Source: CAXQZM01 sp965229645 (GTDB lineage: Bacteria > Pseudomonadota > Alphaproteobacteria > UBA7985). Taken from it: a stretch of DNA of 64,000 nt. Position 1 is the stretch's first letter; the number at the start of each line of letters is the position of its first letter. The stretch covers positions 2,790,001 to 2,854,000 of the forward strand of contig OZ245893.1 of the NCBI GenBank assembly GCA_965229645.1, read 5' to 3'. A model generated the notes under the pieces. That model saw nothing but the letters and a program-made list of their open reading frames with translations, did not search any database and had not been told where the DNA came from. This document shows, piece by piece, positions 31,279-39,776 of the stretch. The position numbers were made by a program, and so were the translations under genes.

Positions 31279-33087
31279 TCAGGCCCTTTCAAATAGGGCC
31301 TCAAGATCGCGCAACGACAGTTGGATGGAGGTAGGGCGGCCATGGTTGCATTGGGCGCTGGCGGGTTCGGCCTCCATTTGCCGCAGCAGCGCGTCCATCT
31401 CGGGCAAGGTAAGCGCCCGCCCCGCACGGACCGAAGTATAGCAGGCCAGCCTTGCCAGCGTCTCGTTCAGCTTCGCCGCCAGGGTGCTTGGGCCGTCGTC
31501 GGTCGGGAGAAGGTCGATCAGATCGCGGATTAGGGCGGGCCAGTTGGCCGTCTCTGCGAGCGCGGCGGGGACGTCGCGAACCAACACGGCGTCGTCGCCA
31601 AAACTCTCGAGCGCTAGGCCAAGCTCTTCGAATTGCGGTGCTAGGTTCATCAAGGCGTCGCGCTCGTCGCTGGTGACCTGCACAACAGCGGGAATCAGCA
31701 AGGTTTGACGCGGAACGGGGCCGCTGGCTTGGGCGGCCTTGAGCTGCTCGTAGACCAGGCGTTCATGGGCCGCGTGCATGTCGATCAGGGCAAACCCCGC
31801 TGCAGTTTGCGAGATTATATAGGTCTTGTGCAACAGGGCAAGCGGGGTGCCCAAGGGCTGGTCTTTTGTGTCCTCGTCCTGCTGACTCACCTGCGTGGCG
31901 GGGGGGTCGGCAAACTGCGATCCCACAGGGTCGGTGGCAGGCGGGTTTGATGCTGGTTGCGCTTCGGCGGGCGAGGCAGGGAACGCGCGCGACTGCCCTA
32001 GGGGCGCTTGCCCGCCCAGGGCCATTTGCACTTGGCTACGGGACGGCGTGGGCGGGCCCTGGGACCGCAGGCGGGCCTGGAGGTCTTGGGTCAGATGGGC
32101 ACTGGAGCGGGCGGGGGCCTGGTCCAGCGCCGCGCGCAAGGCGCCCATGAGCGCGGTGGCAACCGCGCTGGGCTCGCGAAACCGCACCTCGGTCTTGGCG
32201 GGATGGACGTTGACGTCGAGGGTGAGGGCGGGCACCTCGATATGGGCGAGCAAGGTCGGGAAGCGCCCCTTGGGGATGAAGTCGCGATAGGCGGCGCGAA
32301 CAACGCCCATGAGGCGCCGATCTTCGATGGGGCGATTGTTGACCAAAAACACCAGCCCCGCGCTAGTGGCCCGGTTCAGGGTCGGCAGGCCCGCCAAAAC
32401 TGTCACGCGTATCTCGCCGCGGTCGTGGACGTGATGGACATGGTCGGCGGCAAATGTGGGTCCCAAGAGCCGCGCCAAGCGCGTCTCGACCTGGAGGGGC
32501 AGGTCCAGCAAAGTGCGCGTCCCCTCGCTTGCTTTTACGGCCACGTGCGGGGCGGAAAGCGCCAGCTGGGTGAGAACGGTTTTGACGGCGGTGCGTTCGG
32601 CAGTGTCCGAGCGGAGGAACTTGAGGCGCGCGGGGGTGCGGGCAAAGAGGTTCTCGACCCGGATGCGCGTGCCCTTCGCCCCCGCGCTCGGGCGCGGGTC
32701 CGACCAAGTGCCCCCCGCATTGTCGAGGCACCAGGCCGTGTCGGCATCGGCGGGTCGGCTGGTCAAGGTGAACTCGCTGACCGACGCGATGGAGGGGAGG
32801 GCCTCGCCGCGAAAGCCCCGCGTTTCGATGGCCTGCAAGCTCTGGCTCGGCAGCTTTGAGGTCGCATGGCGTTGCACCGCCAGGGCCATTTGCGCGGGCA
32901 CCATGCCCGTGCCGTTGTCGCTGACCTCAATCAGGGTCTTGCCCGCATCGCTGAGCCGCACCACGATGTCGGTGGCGTCGGCGTCGATAGCGTTTTCCAC
33001 CAACTCTTTGATGACCGAGGCGGGGCGCTCAACAACTTCGCCCGCCGCAATTTGGTTGACCAAATGGTCGGGCAAGTGCCGGATCAT
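31279..33087 (-). CDS. mutL: DNA mismatch repair protein MutL
   Basis: MutL links mismatch recognition by MutS to strand incision. The 602-residue product has the GHKL ATPase motifs VENAIDADATDI, SDNGTGM and TRGFRGEALPSI, a proline-rich linker, and a C-terminal domain with DMHAAHERLVYE (the endonuclease motif, with M in place of the usual Q) and QCNHGRPT. ATG 33087 gives the standard start MIRHLPDHLVNQIAAGEVV. It lies 4 bases after the transaminase stop on the same strand, so it is likely co-transcribed. MutH is not expected in this lineage. Confidence 0.96.
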   Translation of the reverse strand: MIRHLPDHLVNQIAAGEVVERPASVIKELVENAIDADATDIVVRLSDAGKTLIEVSDNGTGMVPAQMALAVQRHATSKLPSQSLQAIETRGFRGEALPSIASVSEFTLTSRPADADTAWCLDNAGGTWSDPRPSAGAKGTRIRVENLFARTPARLKFLRSDTAERTAVKTVLTQLALSAPHVAVKASEGTRTLLDLPLQVETRLARLLGPTFAADHVHHVHDRGEIRVTVLAGLPTLNRATSAGLVFLVNNRPIEDRRLMGVVRAAYRDFIPKGRFPTLLAHIEVPALTLDVNVHPAKTEVRFREPSAVATALMGALRAALDQAPARSSAHLTQDLQARLRSQGPPTPSRSQVQMALGGQAPLGQSRAFPASPAEAQPASNPPATDPVGSQFADPPATQVSQQDEDTKDQPLGTPLALLHKTYIISQTAAGFALIDMHAAHERLVYEQLKAAQASGPVPRQTLLIPAVVQVTSDERDALMNLAPQFEELGLALESFGDDAVLVRDVPAALAETANWPALIRDLIDLLPTDDGPSTLAAKLNETLARLACYTSVRAGRALTLPEMDALLRQMEAEPASAQCNHGRPTSIQLSLRDLEALFERA

Positions 33088-33091
33088 GGGG

Positions 33092-34462
33092 TCAAGAACG
33101 CATCCCGATCTCGACGGCTGCATCGATGGCGGCCCTCGCGCGGCGGACCAACTCGTCAATTTCTTGTTCGGTGATGGTCAAAACCGGCGACAAAATCATG
33201 GTGTGGCGCACCGCGCGCATCACCAGATTGCGACGGAAGCACTGGTCGCGTGTTAGGCTGCCAAAATCGCCTGGGAAGCGGGTGCCCGTGGCCTTGTCTT
33301 TGACGAGCTCTAGGGCCGCCAGAAGGCCACGTGCCCGCACCTCGCCGATGTGCGGATGATCCCCGAAGGTCTCGATCAGGCGCTGGCGCAGGTGGGGTCC
33401 AGCAACGTCGCGCACATGGGCCAAAACCCCTTCCTTTTCCATCAATTCCAAGTTCTTGAGCGCCACGGCGCAGGCAACGGGATGGCCCGAATAGGTGTAG
33501 CCATGGACAAATTCCGCGTCAGCCGCTTCAAAGGCCTCGGCAAGGCGCGTGCCCACCAACACGGCGGAGAGCGGTTGGTATCCCGAGGTTAGGCCCTTGG
33601 CCAGCGTCACCGTATCGGGGCGGATGCCAAACTGCGGATGCGCCAGCCAGTCGCCCAACCGGCCAAACCCCGAGATCACTTCGTCGGCGCACAGCAAGAT
33701 GCCGTACTGATCGCAGATTTCCTGGATGCGCGGCCAGTAGGTCGCAGGGGGAAAAATCAACCCCCCCGCCCCCTGCACGGGCTCGGCCAAAAAGGCCGCG
33801 ACCTTCTCCGCGCCGATGTCAAGGATACGGGCTTCTAGGGCGTTGGCGGCGCGCACGCCAAGGGCTTCGTCGCTCTCCCCTGCATGCCGCAACTCAAAGC
33901 TGTAGGGGCACATGATATGGCTAAAGTCGGGCAGGGTGCCCGCTTGCGCATGCATGGCGTTCATGCCCCCCGCCGCCGCCGCCGCGATCGTGGACCCATG
34001 ATAACCATAGTCGCGCCCGATAATCACTTGCCGCTCGGGCTGCCCTTGCAATTGCCAGTAGGTCCGAACCATACGGATCACCGTGTCGTTGGCTTCCGAC
34101 CCTGAGGACCCAAAAAACACCTTGTTGAACCCTGGCGGCGCCAGCTCGCTCAAGCGCTGCGCCAGCTCGACCGCTGGCGGCGTCGCGGTCTTAAAAAAGG
34201 CGTTATAGTAGGCGAGCTTCTTGAGCTGCTCGTACCCCGCCTCGGCCAATTCCTCGCGGCCATAGCCCAAATTGACGCACCAAAGGCCCGCCATACCATC
34301 CAAAATCTGCGCGCCCTCGCTGTCGGTCAACCAACTGCCCGTGGCCCCCGTGATGATCCGCCCCCCGCCCTCGTCCTTGGCCTCGGCGTAGTTGCAGAAC
34401 GGGTGCATAAAATGCTCGACATCAGCTTGTTTCCAGGCGGCGGTTTGGTTGGAGAGAGTCAT
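33092..34462 (-). CDS. Class III PLP aminotransferase (omega-transaminase type)
   Basis: This 456-residue fold-type I enzyme transfers an amino group from an omega-amine or beta-amino acid to a keto acid such as pyruvate. Family marks are FFGSSGSEANDTVIRM, RDYGYHGSTIAAAA, CADEVISGFGRLGDW and the PLP lysine in TLAKGLTSGYQPL. It most resembles putrescine- or beta-alanine-pyruvate aminotransferases, but the substrate cannot be fixed by sequence alone. mutL follows 4 bases later. An array of intergenic repeats lies upstream. Confidence 0.9.
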   Translation of the reverse strand: MTLSNQTAAWKQADVEHFMHPFCNYAEAKDEGGGRIITGATGSWLTDSEGAQILDGMAGLWCVNLGYGREELAEAGYEQLKKLAYYNAFFKTATPPAVELAQRLSELAPPGFNKVFFGSSGSEANDTVIRMVRTYWQLQGQPERQVIIGRDYGYHGSTIAAAAAGGMNAMHAQAGTLPDFSHIMCPYSFELRHAGESDEALGVRAANALEARILDIGAEKVAAFLAEPVQGAGGLIFPPATYWPRIQEICDQYGILLCADEVISGFGRLGDWLAHPQFGIRPDTVTLAKGLTSGYQPLSAVLVGTRLAEAFEAADAEFVHGYTYSGHPVACAVALKNLELMEKEGVLAHVRDVAGPHLRQRLIETFGDHPHIGEVRARGLLAALELVKDKATGTRFPGDFGSLTRDQCFRRNLVMRAVRHTMILSPVLTITEQEIDELVRRARAAIDAAVEIGMRS

Positions 34463-34509
34463 AAGGCCCCATTACTGCGTTTATACGGGAATGGGAAGTG
34501 GCTCGGTCC

Positions 34510-34830
34510 TCGACGCTTTTGGCGGCGGTCTCACCTCGCTCCCTACGCTCGCTCAGCCTGGCCTTTTAGTGGCGGTCTCACCTCGCTCCCTACGCTCGCT
34601 CAGCCCGGCCTTTTAGTGGCGGTCTCTACTCACTCCCTACGCTCGCTCAGCCCGACCTTTTGGTGGCGGTCTCTACTCGCTCGCTCAGCCCGACCGCGGC
34701 GCAGGACGAGTCCGTCGCTTATACCCCGAGGCGCTCCCTTCGCTTGTCTCGGGGTCGTCGTCGCGGCGCGGTACCAGCGATCATATGAGCCCTTCTTAGT
34801 CACCCTTGGTAAAAGTGGCAACGCAACCTG
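34510..34830. repeat. Modular repeat island with a four-unit type D array
   Basis: This lies between the divergent transaminase and rplJ genes. Four copies of the type D unit (cggtctcnnctcgct...gctcgctcagcccg) begin at 34526, 34573, 34620 and 34667, with a period of 47 bp. Then comes ataccccgaggcgctccc with its pairing arm gtctcgggg, and a type A end with taccagcgatcat at about 34781. Confidence 0.85.
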
Positions 34831-35123
34831 CGGGGCGCTTGGAAATGGGCTGAGGGATCGTCCCAAACGGGCTTTGAAAAAGCCCTTGCCAAGTCTGCGC
34901 GGTTTGGGTAGAGGCGCGGGCCTGTCCAAGACTGCCAGGGGCATGCAGGGAGACCTCAGAGCCTTAAACGGAACTCCGCCTAGCATAGACGAGATAAGTT
35001 GAGATTGAAGCGCGCCCGCGCATGCTGCGGTGCGTCAGTCCTCCCTTACATCGTGGGCAGATCGCCAGAGGTACGCCGAGCCGTGTACCTTGTAAGCCAA
35101 CGCTTTTTGTTAAGGGACCCACC
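34831..35123 (+). promoter_or_regulatory. rplJ leader region
   Basis: No gene is seen. L10 leaders in bacteria bind the L10-L12 complex for autoregulation, so such a site is expected here, but no specific kink-turn was identified. A gggcttt-gaa-aaagccc hairpin lies at about 34869-34885. An aaggga ribosome site for rplJ is at about 35112. Confidence 0.35.
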
Positions 35124-35639
35124 ATGGATCGCAGTCAAAAAGAGGAAATGGTTGCCGAGCTAAAGCATGTGTTCGACAGCGCCGAAATCGTCATCGTTTC
35201 CAAACAAACAGGCCTGAGCGTGACCCAATCCCAAGCCCTGCGTCGGAAGATGCGGGCCGAAGGGGCAACGCTGAAGGTCGCCAAAAACCGGCTCGTTAAA
35301 ATTGCGGCGCAAGAGACATCCAAAGCGGGTCTGTCAGACTTGATGACCGGCCCGACGGCGATTTCCTACGCCGACGACCCCGTGGCGCCTGCGAAGGTGC
35401 TGGCCGACTTCGCCAAGGAGAGCGACAAGATCGAAATCTTGGGCGCGGTCATGGGCGACAAGGTTTTGTCCGCAGCGGAGGTGGGGGCTTTGGCCAAACT
35501 GCCTTCGCTCGACCAACTGCGGGGCAAACTCATCGGCCTGGTCCAGGCCCCCGCAACCAAGGTTGCAGGGGTGGTGCAAGCCCCCGCCGCGCAACTGGCC
35601 CGTATCTTTGCCGCCTACGCGGCCAAAGACGCCGCCTAA
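35124..35639 (+). CDS. rplJ: 50S ribosomal protein L10
   Basis: L10 anchors L7/L12 dimers in the ribosomal stalk. The 171-residue product starts MDRSQKEEMVAELKHVF and has KVAKNRLVKIA and LRGKLIGLVQAPATKVAGVVQ, as in the family. ATG 35124 has the aaggga ribosome site before it; longer frames upstream are non-coding. rplL follows after 49 bp. It is 14 kb away from rpoBC, which is unusual. Confidence 0.97.
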   Translation: MDRSQKEEMVAELKHVFDSAEIVIVSKQTGLSVTQSQALRRKMRAEGATLKVAKNRLVKIAAQETSKAGLSDLMTGPTAISYADDPVAPAKVLADFAKESDKIEILGAVMGDKVLSAAEVGALAKLPSLDQLRGKLIGLVQAPATKVAGVVQAPAAQLARIFAAYAAKDAA

Positions 35640-35688
35640 TTTTAACGATTCACCCTCCCTACCACGATCACACATGAGGAACTAGAAA

Positions 35689-36069
35689 ATGGCTGATCTC
35701 GATAAACTCGTAAAAGACTTAAGCACGCTGACGGTTTTGGAAGCCGCTGAACTGGCGACCAAGCTGGAAGAAGAATGGGGCGTTTCCGCCGCTGCACCTG
35801 CGGCCGTTGCGGTCGCCGCCCCCACCGATGGCGCCGCCGCCGCTGCCGAAGCCAAGACCGAATTTGACGTTGTCTTGGCCTCCGTCGGGGGCAACAAAAT
35901 TTCGGTAATTAAGGAGGTCCGCAGCGTCGTCGATGGCCTGGGCCTCAAAGAAGCCAAGGAACTGGTCGATTCTGCGCCCAAGGCGATCAAAGAAGGCGTT
36001 TCTGAAGCCGAAGCCAACGAAATCAAAGAGAAATTGGAAGCTGCGGGCGCGTCGGTCGAAATTAAGTAA
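35689..36069 (+). CDS. rplL: 50S ribosomal protein L7/L12
   Basis: This is the stalk protein that recruits translation factors, 126 residues. The N-terminal dimerisation helices (LDKLVKDLSTLTVLEAAELA) are joined by an Ala/Pro-rich hinge to the C-terminal domain (EFDVVLASVGGNKISVIKEV, GLGLKEAKELVDSAP). A gaggaac ribosome site precedes ATG. A strong terminator follows, so rplJL form a complete transcription unit. Confidence 0.98.
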   Translation: MADLDKLVKDLSTLTVLEAAELATKLEEEWGVSAAAPAAVAVAAPTDGAAAAAEAKTEFDVVLASVGGNKISVIKEVRSVVDGLGLKEAKELVDSAPKAIKEGVSEAEANEIKEKLEAAGASVEIK

Positions 36070-36098
36070 GCGCAAGCTCTTTAGAATTCATGATTTAG

Positions 36099-36125
36099 AA
36101 GAGGCCGATTTCGGCCTCTTTTTTT
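36099..36125 (+). terminator. Rho-independent terminator after rplL
   Basis: A 10-bp perfect stem (36099-36108 with 36111-36120) around gaggccga and tcggcctc continues into a T tract to 36125, 30 bases after the rplL stop. Confidence 0.92.
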
Positions 36126-36414
36126 GGCGCAGACGTTCCCTGCGCCCTGCGGGCTTGGAGTCCGAGTCTTTGTTGCGCGGACGTTCCCTGCGCCCTACGG
36201 GCTTGGAGTCCGCTGGTTCAACACAAATGCAAATGGCCGCAGGGCAGTTTCACAATTTCGCGCTTCGTGAAACTTGGGCGGGGGTGTCCTCACGAATTTT
36301 TTTGATCCTTTGGCGAAAGACGCTGCGCCCGGCGCTGGTCTTGACGGGGTTTCGGGGGCAAGGTGTGGGGGCGTCGCAAGGTTCGCGGCGTCGCTCAACC
36401 CATAGGAGACACTC
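36126..36414. repeat. Type E tandem repeat pair and upstream region of DUF2141 gene
   Basis: Two type E units (cgttccctgcgccct.cggg) begin at 36134 and 36182, period 48 bp. Behind them an 8-bp inverted repeat (agtttcac at 36246-36253, gtgaaact at 36267-36274) could be an operator or hairpin. No gene is seen. Confidence 0.7.
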
Positions 36415-36846
36415 ATGTACAAAACAGCTCTCACGCTTATTTCATCTCTGGCCGTCACAGCCAGCGCCGCCTGGGCCGATACCTTGCAGGTCAAAGTCAC
36501 GATCCCAGAAAAGGATCGCAAGCTCGGCACGCTCATGGTGGGGGTTTTCAAATCGCAAGCGCAATTTGACACGAGTGAGGCCGCGCTTGGTTTGGCGCAA
36601 GACGCTGTGCATGGCGAAAACACGATCGCGATCCCAGACTTGCCCGCAGGCACTTACGGGATAGCAGTGTTCCTTGATCGCAACGGCGATGAGGAATTGA
36701 ACAGTGGCCTATTTGGCGCGCCCAGGGAACCCTACGGATTTTCGCTCAACCCCACCATTCGCTTTTCGGCCCCGACGTTCGATGCTTTTAGCTTCGAATA
36801 TGCGGGACGGGGCGGCGAATTGGATGTCGAATTGAACGGGATCTAG
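36415..36846 (+). CDS. DUF2141 secreted protein
   Basis: This 143-residue protein starts with a Sec signal peptide (MYKTALTLISSLAVTASAAWA) and continues with a beta-rich DUF2141 domain: LPAGTYGIAVFLDRNGDEELN and the family pattern GAPREPYGFSLNP with FDAFSFEY. The function of DUF2141 is not known. A taggaga ribosome site lies before ATG. The gene ends 2 bases before the carotenoid oxygenase gene, so the two are likely co-expressed outside the cytoplasm. Confidence 0.88.
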   Translation: MYKTALTLISSLAVTASAAWADTLQVKVTIPEKDRKLGTLMVGVFKSQAQFDTSEAALGLAQDAVHGENTIAIPDLPAGTYGIAVFLDRNGDEELNSGLFGAPREPYGFSLNPTIRFSAPTFDAFSFEYAGRGGELDVELNGI

Positions 36847-36848
36847 CC

Positions 36849-38381
36849 ATGGACCGCCGGACCTTGTTGAAAGGCGCGGCGGCGGGGACGCTCGCCGCGC
36901 CCGCACTGTCGTTGCCCCTGCGTGCTCAATCCAGCCCCGAACAAGCACGGTTTGATGCCTTTGCCGATGCCTTGAAGGCCAAGCCCTGGCTGCGAGGGTT
37001 TGTTGGCGCGCAAGTTCTGCAAACCCAAACCGCCATGGAAACGGTCCACGGCCAGGTGCCCGCGGGGTTGCAAGGGGCCTTGTTTCGCAACGGCCCTGCC
37101 TACCATGACATAGGCGGGGAGCGGTTCGGTCACTGGTTCGACGCGCCTGGAATGGTGCAAAAGTTCACCATCGGGGCGAGCGGGGTCCACCATAAGGGTC
37201 GTCTGATCGAAACTGTGCGCAATCGCCGCGAGTTAGCCGAGCAGCGTATGCTCTTCGAAGCCTTTGGTACCAAGCGCGCCGACTTGGGTTCGGGCGGGTC
37301 GGCCGACGGCCAGAATGTCGGCAACATCAGCATTTTGCACCATGCTGGCGAACTGATGGCCACCTGGGAAGGGGGATCGGCCCATGTGATCGACCCCGAA
37401 ACGCTAGAAACCCTGGGCCGCAAGGACTGGTCGCCCGAAACCGCGGGCGCGCCGTTTAGCGCTCATACGCGCCAAGACCCACGCGGGGACCTCTGGTCGA
37501 TCGGCTACTCAATTGCGCCCGCTGGACTACTGCTTTACCACATCGACGCCGCTGGCACGCCGCAACAGGTGCGGGTGATCCCGTTCGACGCCGCGCCCAT
37601 GATCCACGATTTTGTGGTGACGGCGACCAAGCTGGTCGTATTGGTGCCGCCCTTGCGGGTCGATCAACTGAACGAAGAGGCCAGCATTCTCGGCCTCTAT
37701 TCCTGGCACGGCGATCAGCCAACGCGGGCCTTGATATTCGATAAGGCCGACCTGAGCCTCGTGCAGGAAATCGAGCTCGATCCCTTCTGGGTATTTCACT
37801 TTGGCAATGGCTACGACAGCGGGCCCGATGAGATAACCCTGGATCTGACCTTGCACGATACGCCTAGTTTTATGCTGGACCATGCTTACGCCATGATGGA
37901 CGGGTCTTGGGACGGCCATGTTTCGACCGAGGTGGTCTATAGCCAAATTCGGCTGAATTTGCGCACGGGCCAAGGCAAGCTCGAGACCGTTCCCGAGTTG
38001 CAGACGGCAGAGTTTTTGAAGATCGACCCCCGCGCGAGCCTCGGTGACCATCGCCATACCCTCATGCTGACGCTGCGGCAGGCAGACCAGAACGGCACTG
38101 CGCCGCCGTGGTTTGGCCAGCTTGCGCTCTACGATCGCCATAAGGAGCGGATCCAAACCTATAGAGCCGCCGATACGGAGATGATGGAGGAGCATGTCAT
38201 GGTGCCCAAGGCCTCGGGCGGGGACGGCTTCTGGCTTGTGGGCAGCAGTCAAGACTGGGCCGAAGAGGCTACGTACCTGTCCATTTACGATGGCGCCGCC
38301 CTGGCGGCGGGGCCTGTGTATCGTGCGCGCATGGAGGGCATCCTGCCGCTCGGCCTGCACGGGCACTTCGTGTCTGGGTAG
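36849..38381 (+). CDS. Carotenoid oxygenase family protein with Tat signal
   Basis: This is a 510-residue member of the RPE65/carotenoid cleavage dioxygenase family. The N-terminus MDRRTLLKGAAAGTLAAP is a twin-arginine signal, so the enzyme is exported already folded with iron. The four iron-binding histidines are visible: H206 (FSAHTRQ), H253 (MIHDFVV), H317 (VFHFGNG) and H504 (LPLGLHGHF). Substrates in this family are carotenoids, apocarotenoids or stilbenes; the actual one is unknown. The gene is coupled with the DUF2141 gene. Confidence 0.92.
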   Translation: MDRRTLLKGAAAGTLAAPALSLPLRAQSSPEQARFDAFADALKAKPWLRGFVGAQVLQTQTAMETVHGQVPAGLQGALFRNGPAYHDIGGERFGHWFDAPGMVQKFTIGASGVHHKGRLIETVRNRRELAEQRMLFEAFGTKRADLGSGGSADGQNVGNISILHHAGELMATWEGGSAHVIDPETLETLGRKDWSPETAGAPFSAHTRQDPRGDLWSIGYSIAPAGLLLYHIDAAGTPQQVRVIPFDAAPMIHDFVVTATKLVVLVPPLRVDQLNEEASILGLYSWHGDQPTRALIFDKADLSLVQEIELDPFWVFHFGNGYDSGPDEITLDLTLHDTPSFMLDHAYAMMDGSWDGHVSTEVVYSQIRLNLRTGQGKLETVPELQTAEFLKIDPRASLGDHRHTLMLTLRQADQNGTAPPWFGQLALYDRHKERIQTYRAADTEMMEEHVMVPKASGGDGFWLVGSSQDWAEEATYLSIYDGAALAAGPVYRARMEGILPLGLHGHFVSG

Positions 38382-38774
38382 GCGCGCCTGCTTCGGTCAA
38401 TCGTGTCCAACATGCAACAGCCGCGCAAATTCCGACATTCGGGATGCGATTTCAAAACACTTGTGGTGACATGAATTGTAAACATGTTAACCATTCGAGT
38501 TACAAATTGGTTCAATTTGTAGTTTAAGAAATTTGAGGGAAACTCGTATTGTAACAAGGAACACGGAAGGCAATCCACGGGACGTTGATCGTGCTGCGGT
38601 GCTAGGGAGTAAAAGTCGATTTTTGAACGGCAGGTGCGGGTCGCACGACCCTCTGGTCTGCTGTTGAGGGCGGCTGGTCAACCCTGGAGCGTAGGTCGCG
38701 ATCGGCAGCCTGGAGGTTGCTGGAAACGCGCTCACGACATCAGCAAACCTATCCATATCTTTAGGAGATTTAGA
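38382..38774. promoter_or_regulatory. Rrf2 gene upstream region with palindromic sites
   Basis: This is an AT-rich 393-bp spacer without a gene. A perfect inverted repeat TACAAATTG-GTT-CAATTTGTA lies at 38501-38521, and an imperfect one with core AACATGTT is near 38480. Either could be an operator, for the Rrf2 protein itself or another regulator. An aggag ribosome site is at 38763. Confidence 0.5.
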
Positions 38775-39179
38775 ATGAAACGAAACAGTCGCCTATTTCT
38801 GGCCCTGCATACTCTGAGCCACATGGCTGGAGACCCCGATCAGGTGCGCACCTCTAGCGCCATCGCCGCCCACGCGGGGACCAACCCTGTCGTTGTGCGC
38901 CGCGTACTAGGCAAATTGCGGCAAGCGGGCATGCTGTCCTCAGAAAAGGGCCATTCTGGCGGATGGCGTCTGGCGAAGGAGCCCGATCAGATTACCCTGG
39001 GGGATGTTTATGTCGCCTTGGGCGAGCAGTTGGTTGCGGGCAATGATAAGGAGAGCGAGGAAGTCGATTGCAGCGTCGAGCACGCGGTCCATCGGCGCGT
39101 TGTTGATGTCCTAAGCCTTGCGGAGAAAAATTTGGTCAAGAGCCTTTCGCATACGCGCATTTCGGACGTTCCTGCCTAA
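38775..39179 (+). CDS. Rrf2 family transcriptional regulator
   Basis: This 134-residue winged-helix protein has the Rrf2 layout: LALHTLSHMA, then the recognition region SAIAAHAGTNPVVVRRVLGKLRQAG, and the wing GHSGGWRLAKEP. Only one cysteine is present (VDCSVEH), not the three that bind an iron-sulfur cluster in IscR and NsrR, so it is probably not an Fe-S sensor; single-cysteine members may sense oxidants or thiols. ATG 38775 has aggag 7 bases before it. A terminator-like hairpin follows. Confidence 0.9.
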   Translation: MKRNSRLFLALHTLSHMAGDPDQVRTSSAIAAHAGTNPVVVRRVLGKLRQAGMLSSEKGHSGGWRLAKEPDQITLGDVYVALGEQLVAGNDKESEEVDCSVEHAVHRRVVDVLSLAEKNLVKSLSHTRISDVPA

Positions 39180-39211
39180 GGCGATCTGCACCGCGGCGCA
39201 TTTTTTGCGTG

Positions 39212-39240
39212 GGGCCGCGATTGCGGCCCTACGGTTTTTT
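39212..39240 (+). terminator. Terminator after the Rrf2 gene
   Basis: A 7-bp GC stem (gggccgc at 39212, gcggccc at 39223) is followed after a few bases by six T (39235-39240). Confidence 0.6.
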
Positions 39241-39776
39241 GATTGAAGTTTGGAGCGGATTTCGGGTCGGTTCGACTTGAAATCCGTTTTTTTTCCGAGT
39301 CGCTTTGCGGTTGGTCGCGCAGAGTTGGGTGCCTTTTGGTTTCACGTGGCCAAGGACCGTTGCAAATGACCCTTATGTTCGCTGGCGTAATACCAGCGGC
39401 GGTTGAAAATGACTCTTTTGATCGCTGGTATAAGGGCCGCGACTGCGGCCCCCGTAGCGGCCCCGAGAATAGCGCGAAAGCGCCTCGGGGTATAAGCGAA
39501 GGCCCCGTCGGAGGCGAAACGCGAAGCGTTTCTGCCGTGAGACACAAAACGGCAAAAAAGTGTCAACTTTTTCGCCGTTGGTATAAGGGCCGCGACTGCG
39601 GCCCCCGTAGTAGCCCCGAGATCAGTGCGAAAGCGCCTCGGATAGACGAAGGCCCCTTCCTGTGGTCGGGCTTAGCGAGCGAGGTGAGACCGCGACCTCA
39701 AAAAAAGCTGAAACGCGAAGGGTTTCTGCCCCGAAACGCAAAACGGCCCTAAAAATGTCAATTTTGAGGGTCGTCG
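39241..39776. repeat. Two modular repeat cores back to back
   Basis: Up to 39389 there is no gene. A complete core without arrays runs from 39390 (ataccagcgg) to about 39584 (gccgttggtat). A second, diverged core follows at once, with one type D unit (ggtcgggcttagcgagcgag, about 39663), and its right arm (attttgagggtcg) runs into the last codons of the aldehyde dehydrogenase gene. Confidence 0.88.

Noticed and set aside
34831..35020. Possible small structured RNA before rplJ
   Set aside because: No match to tRNA, 6S, RNase P, SRP or tmRNA landmarks could be found; only a short 7-bp hairpin is clear.
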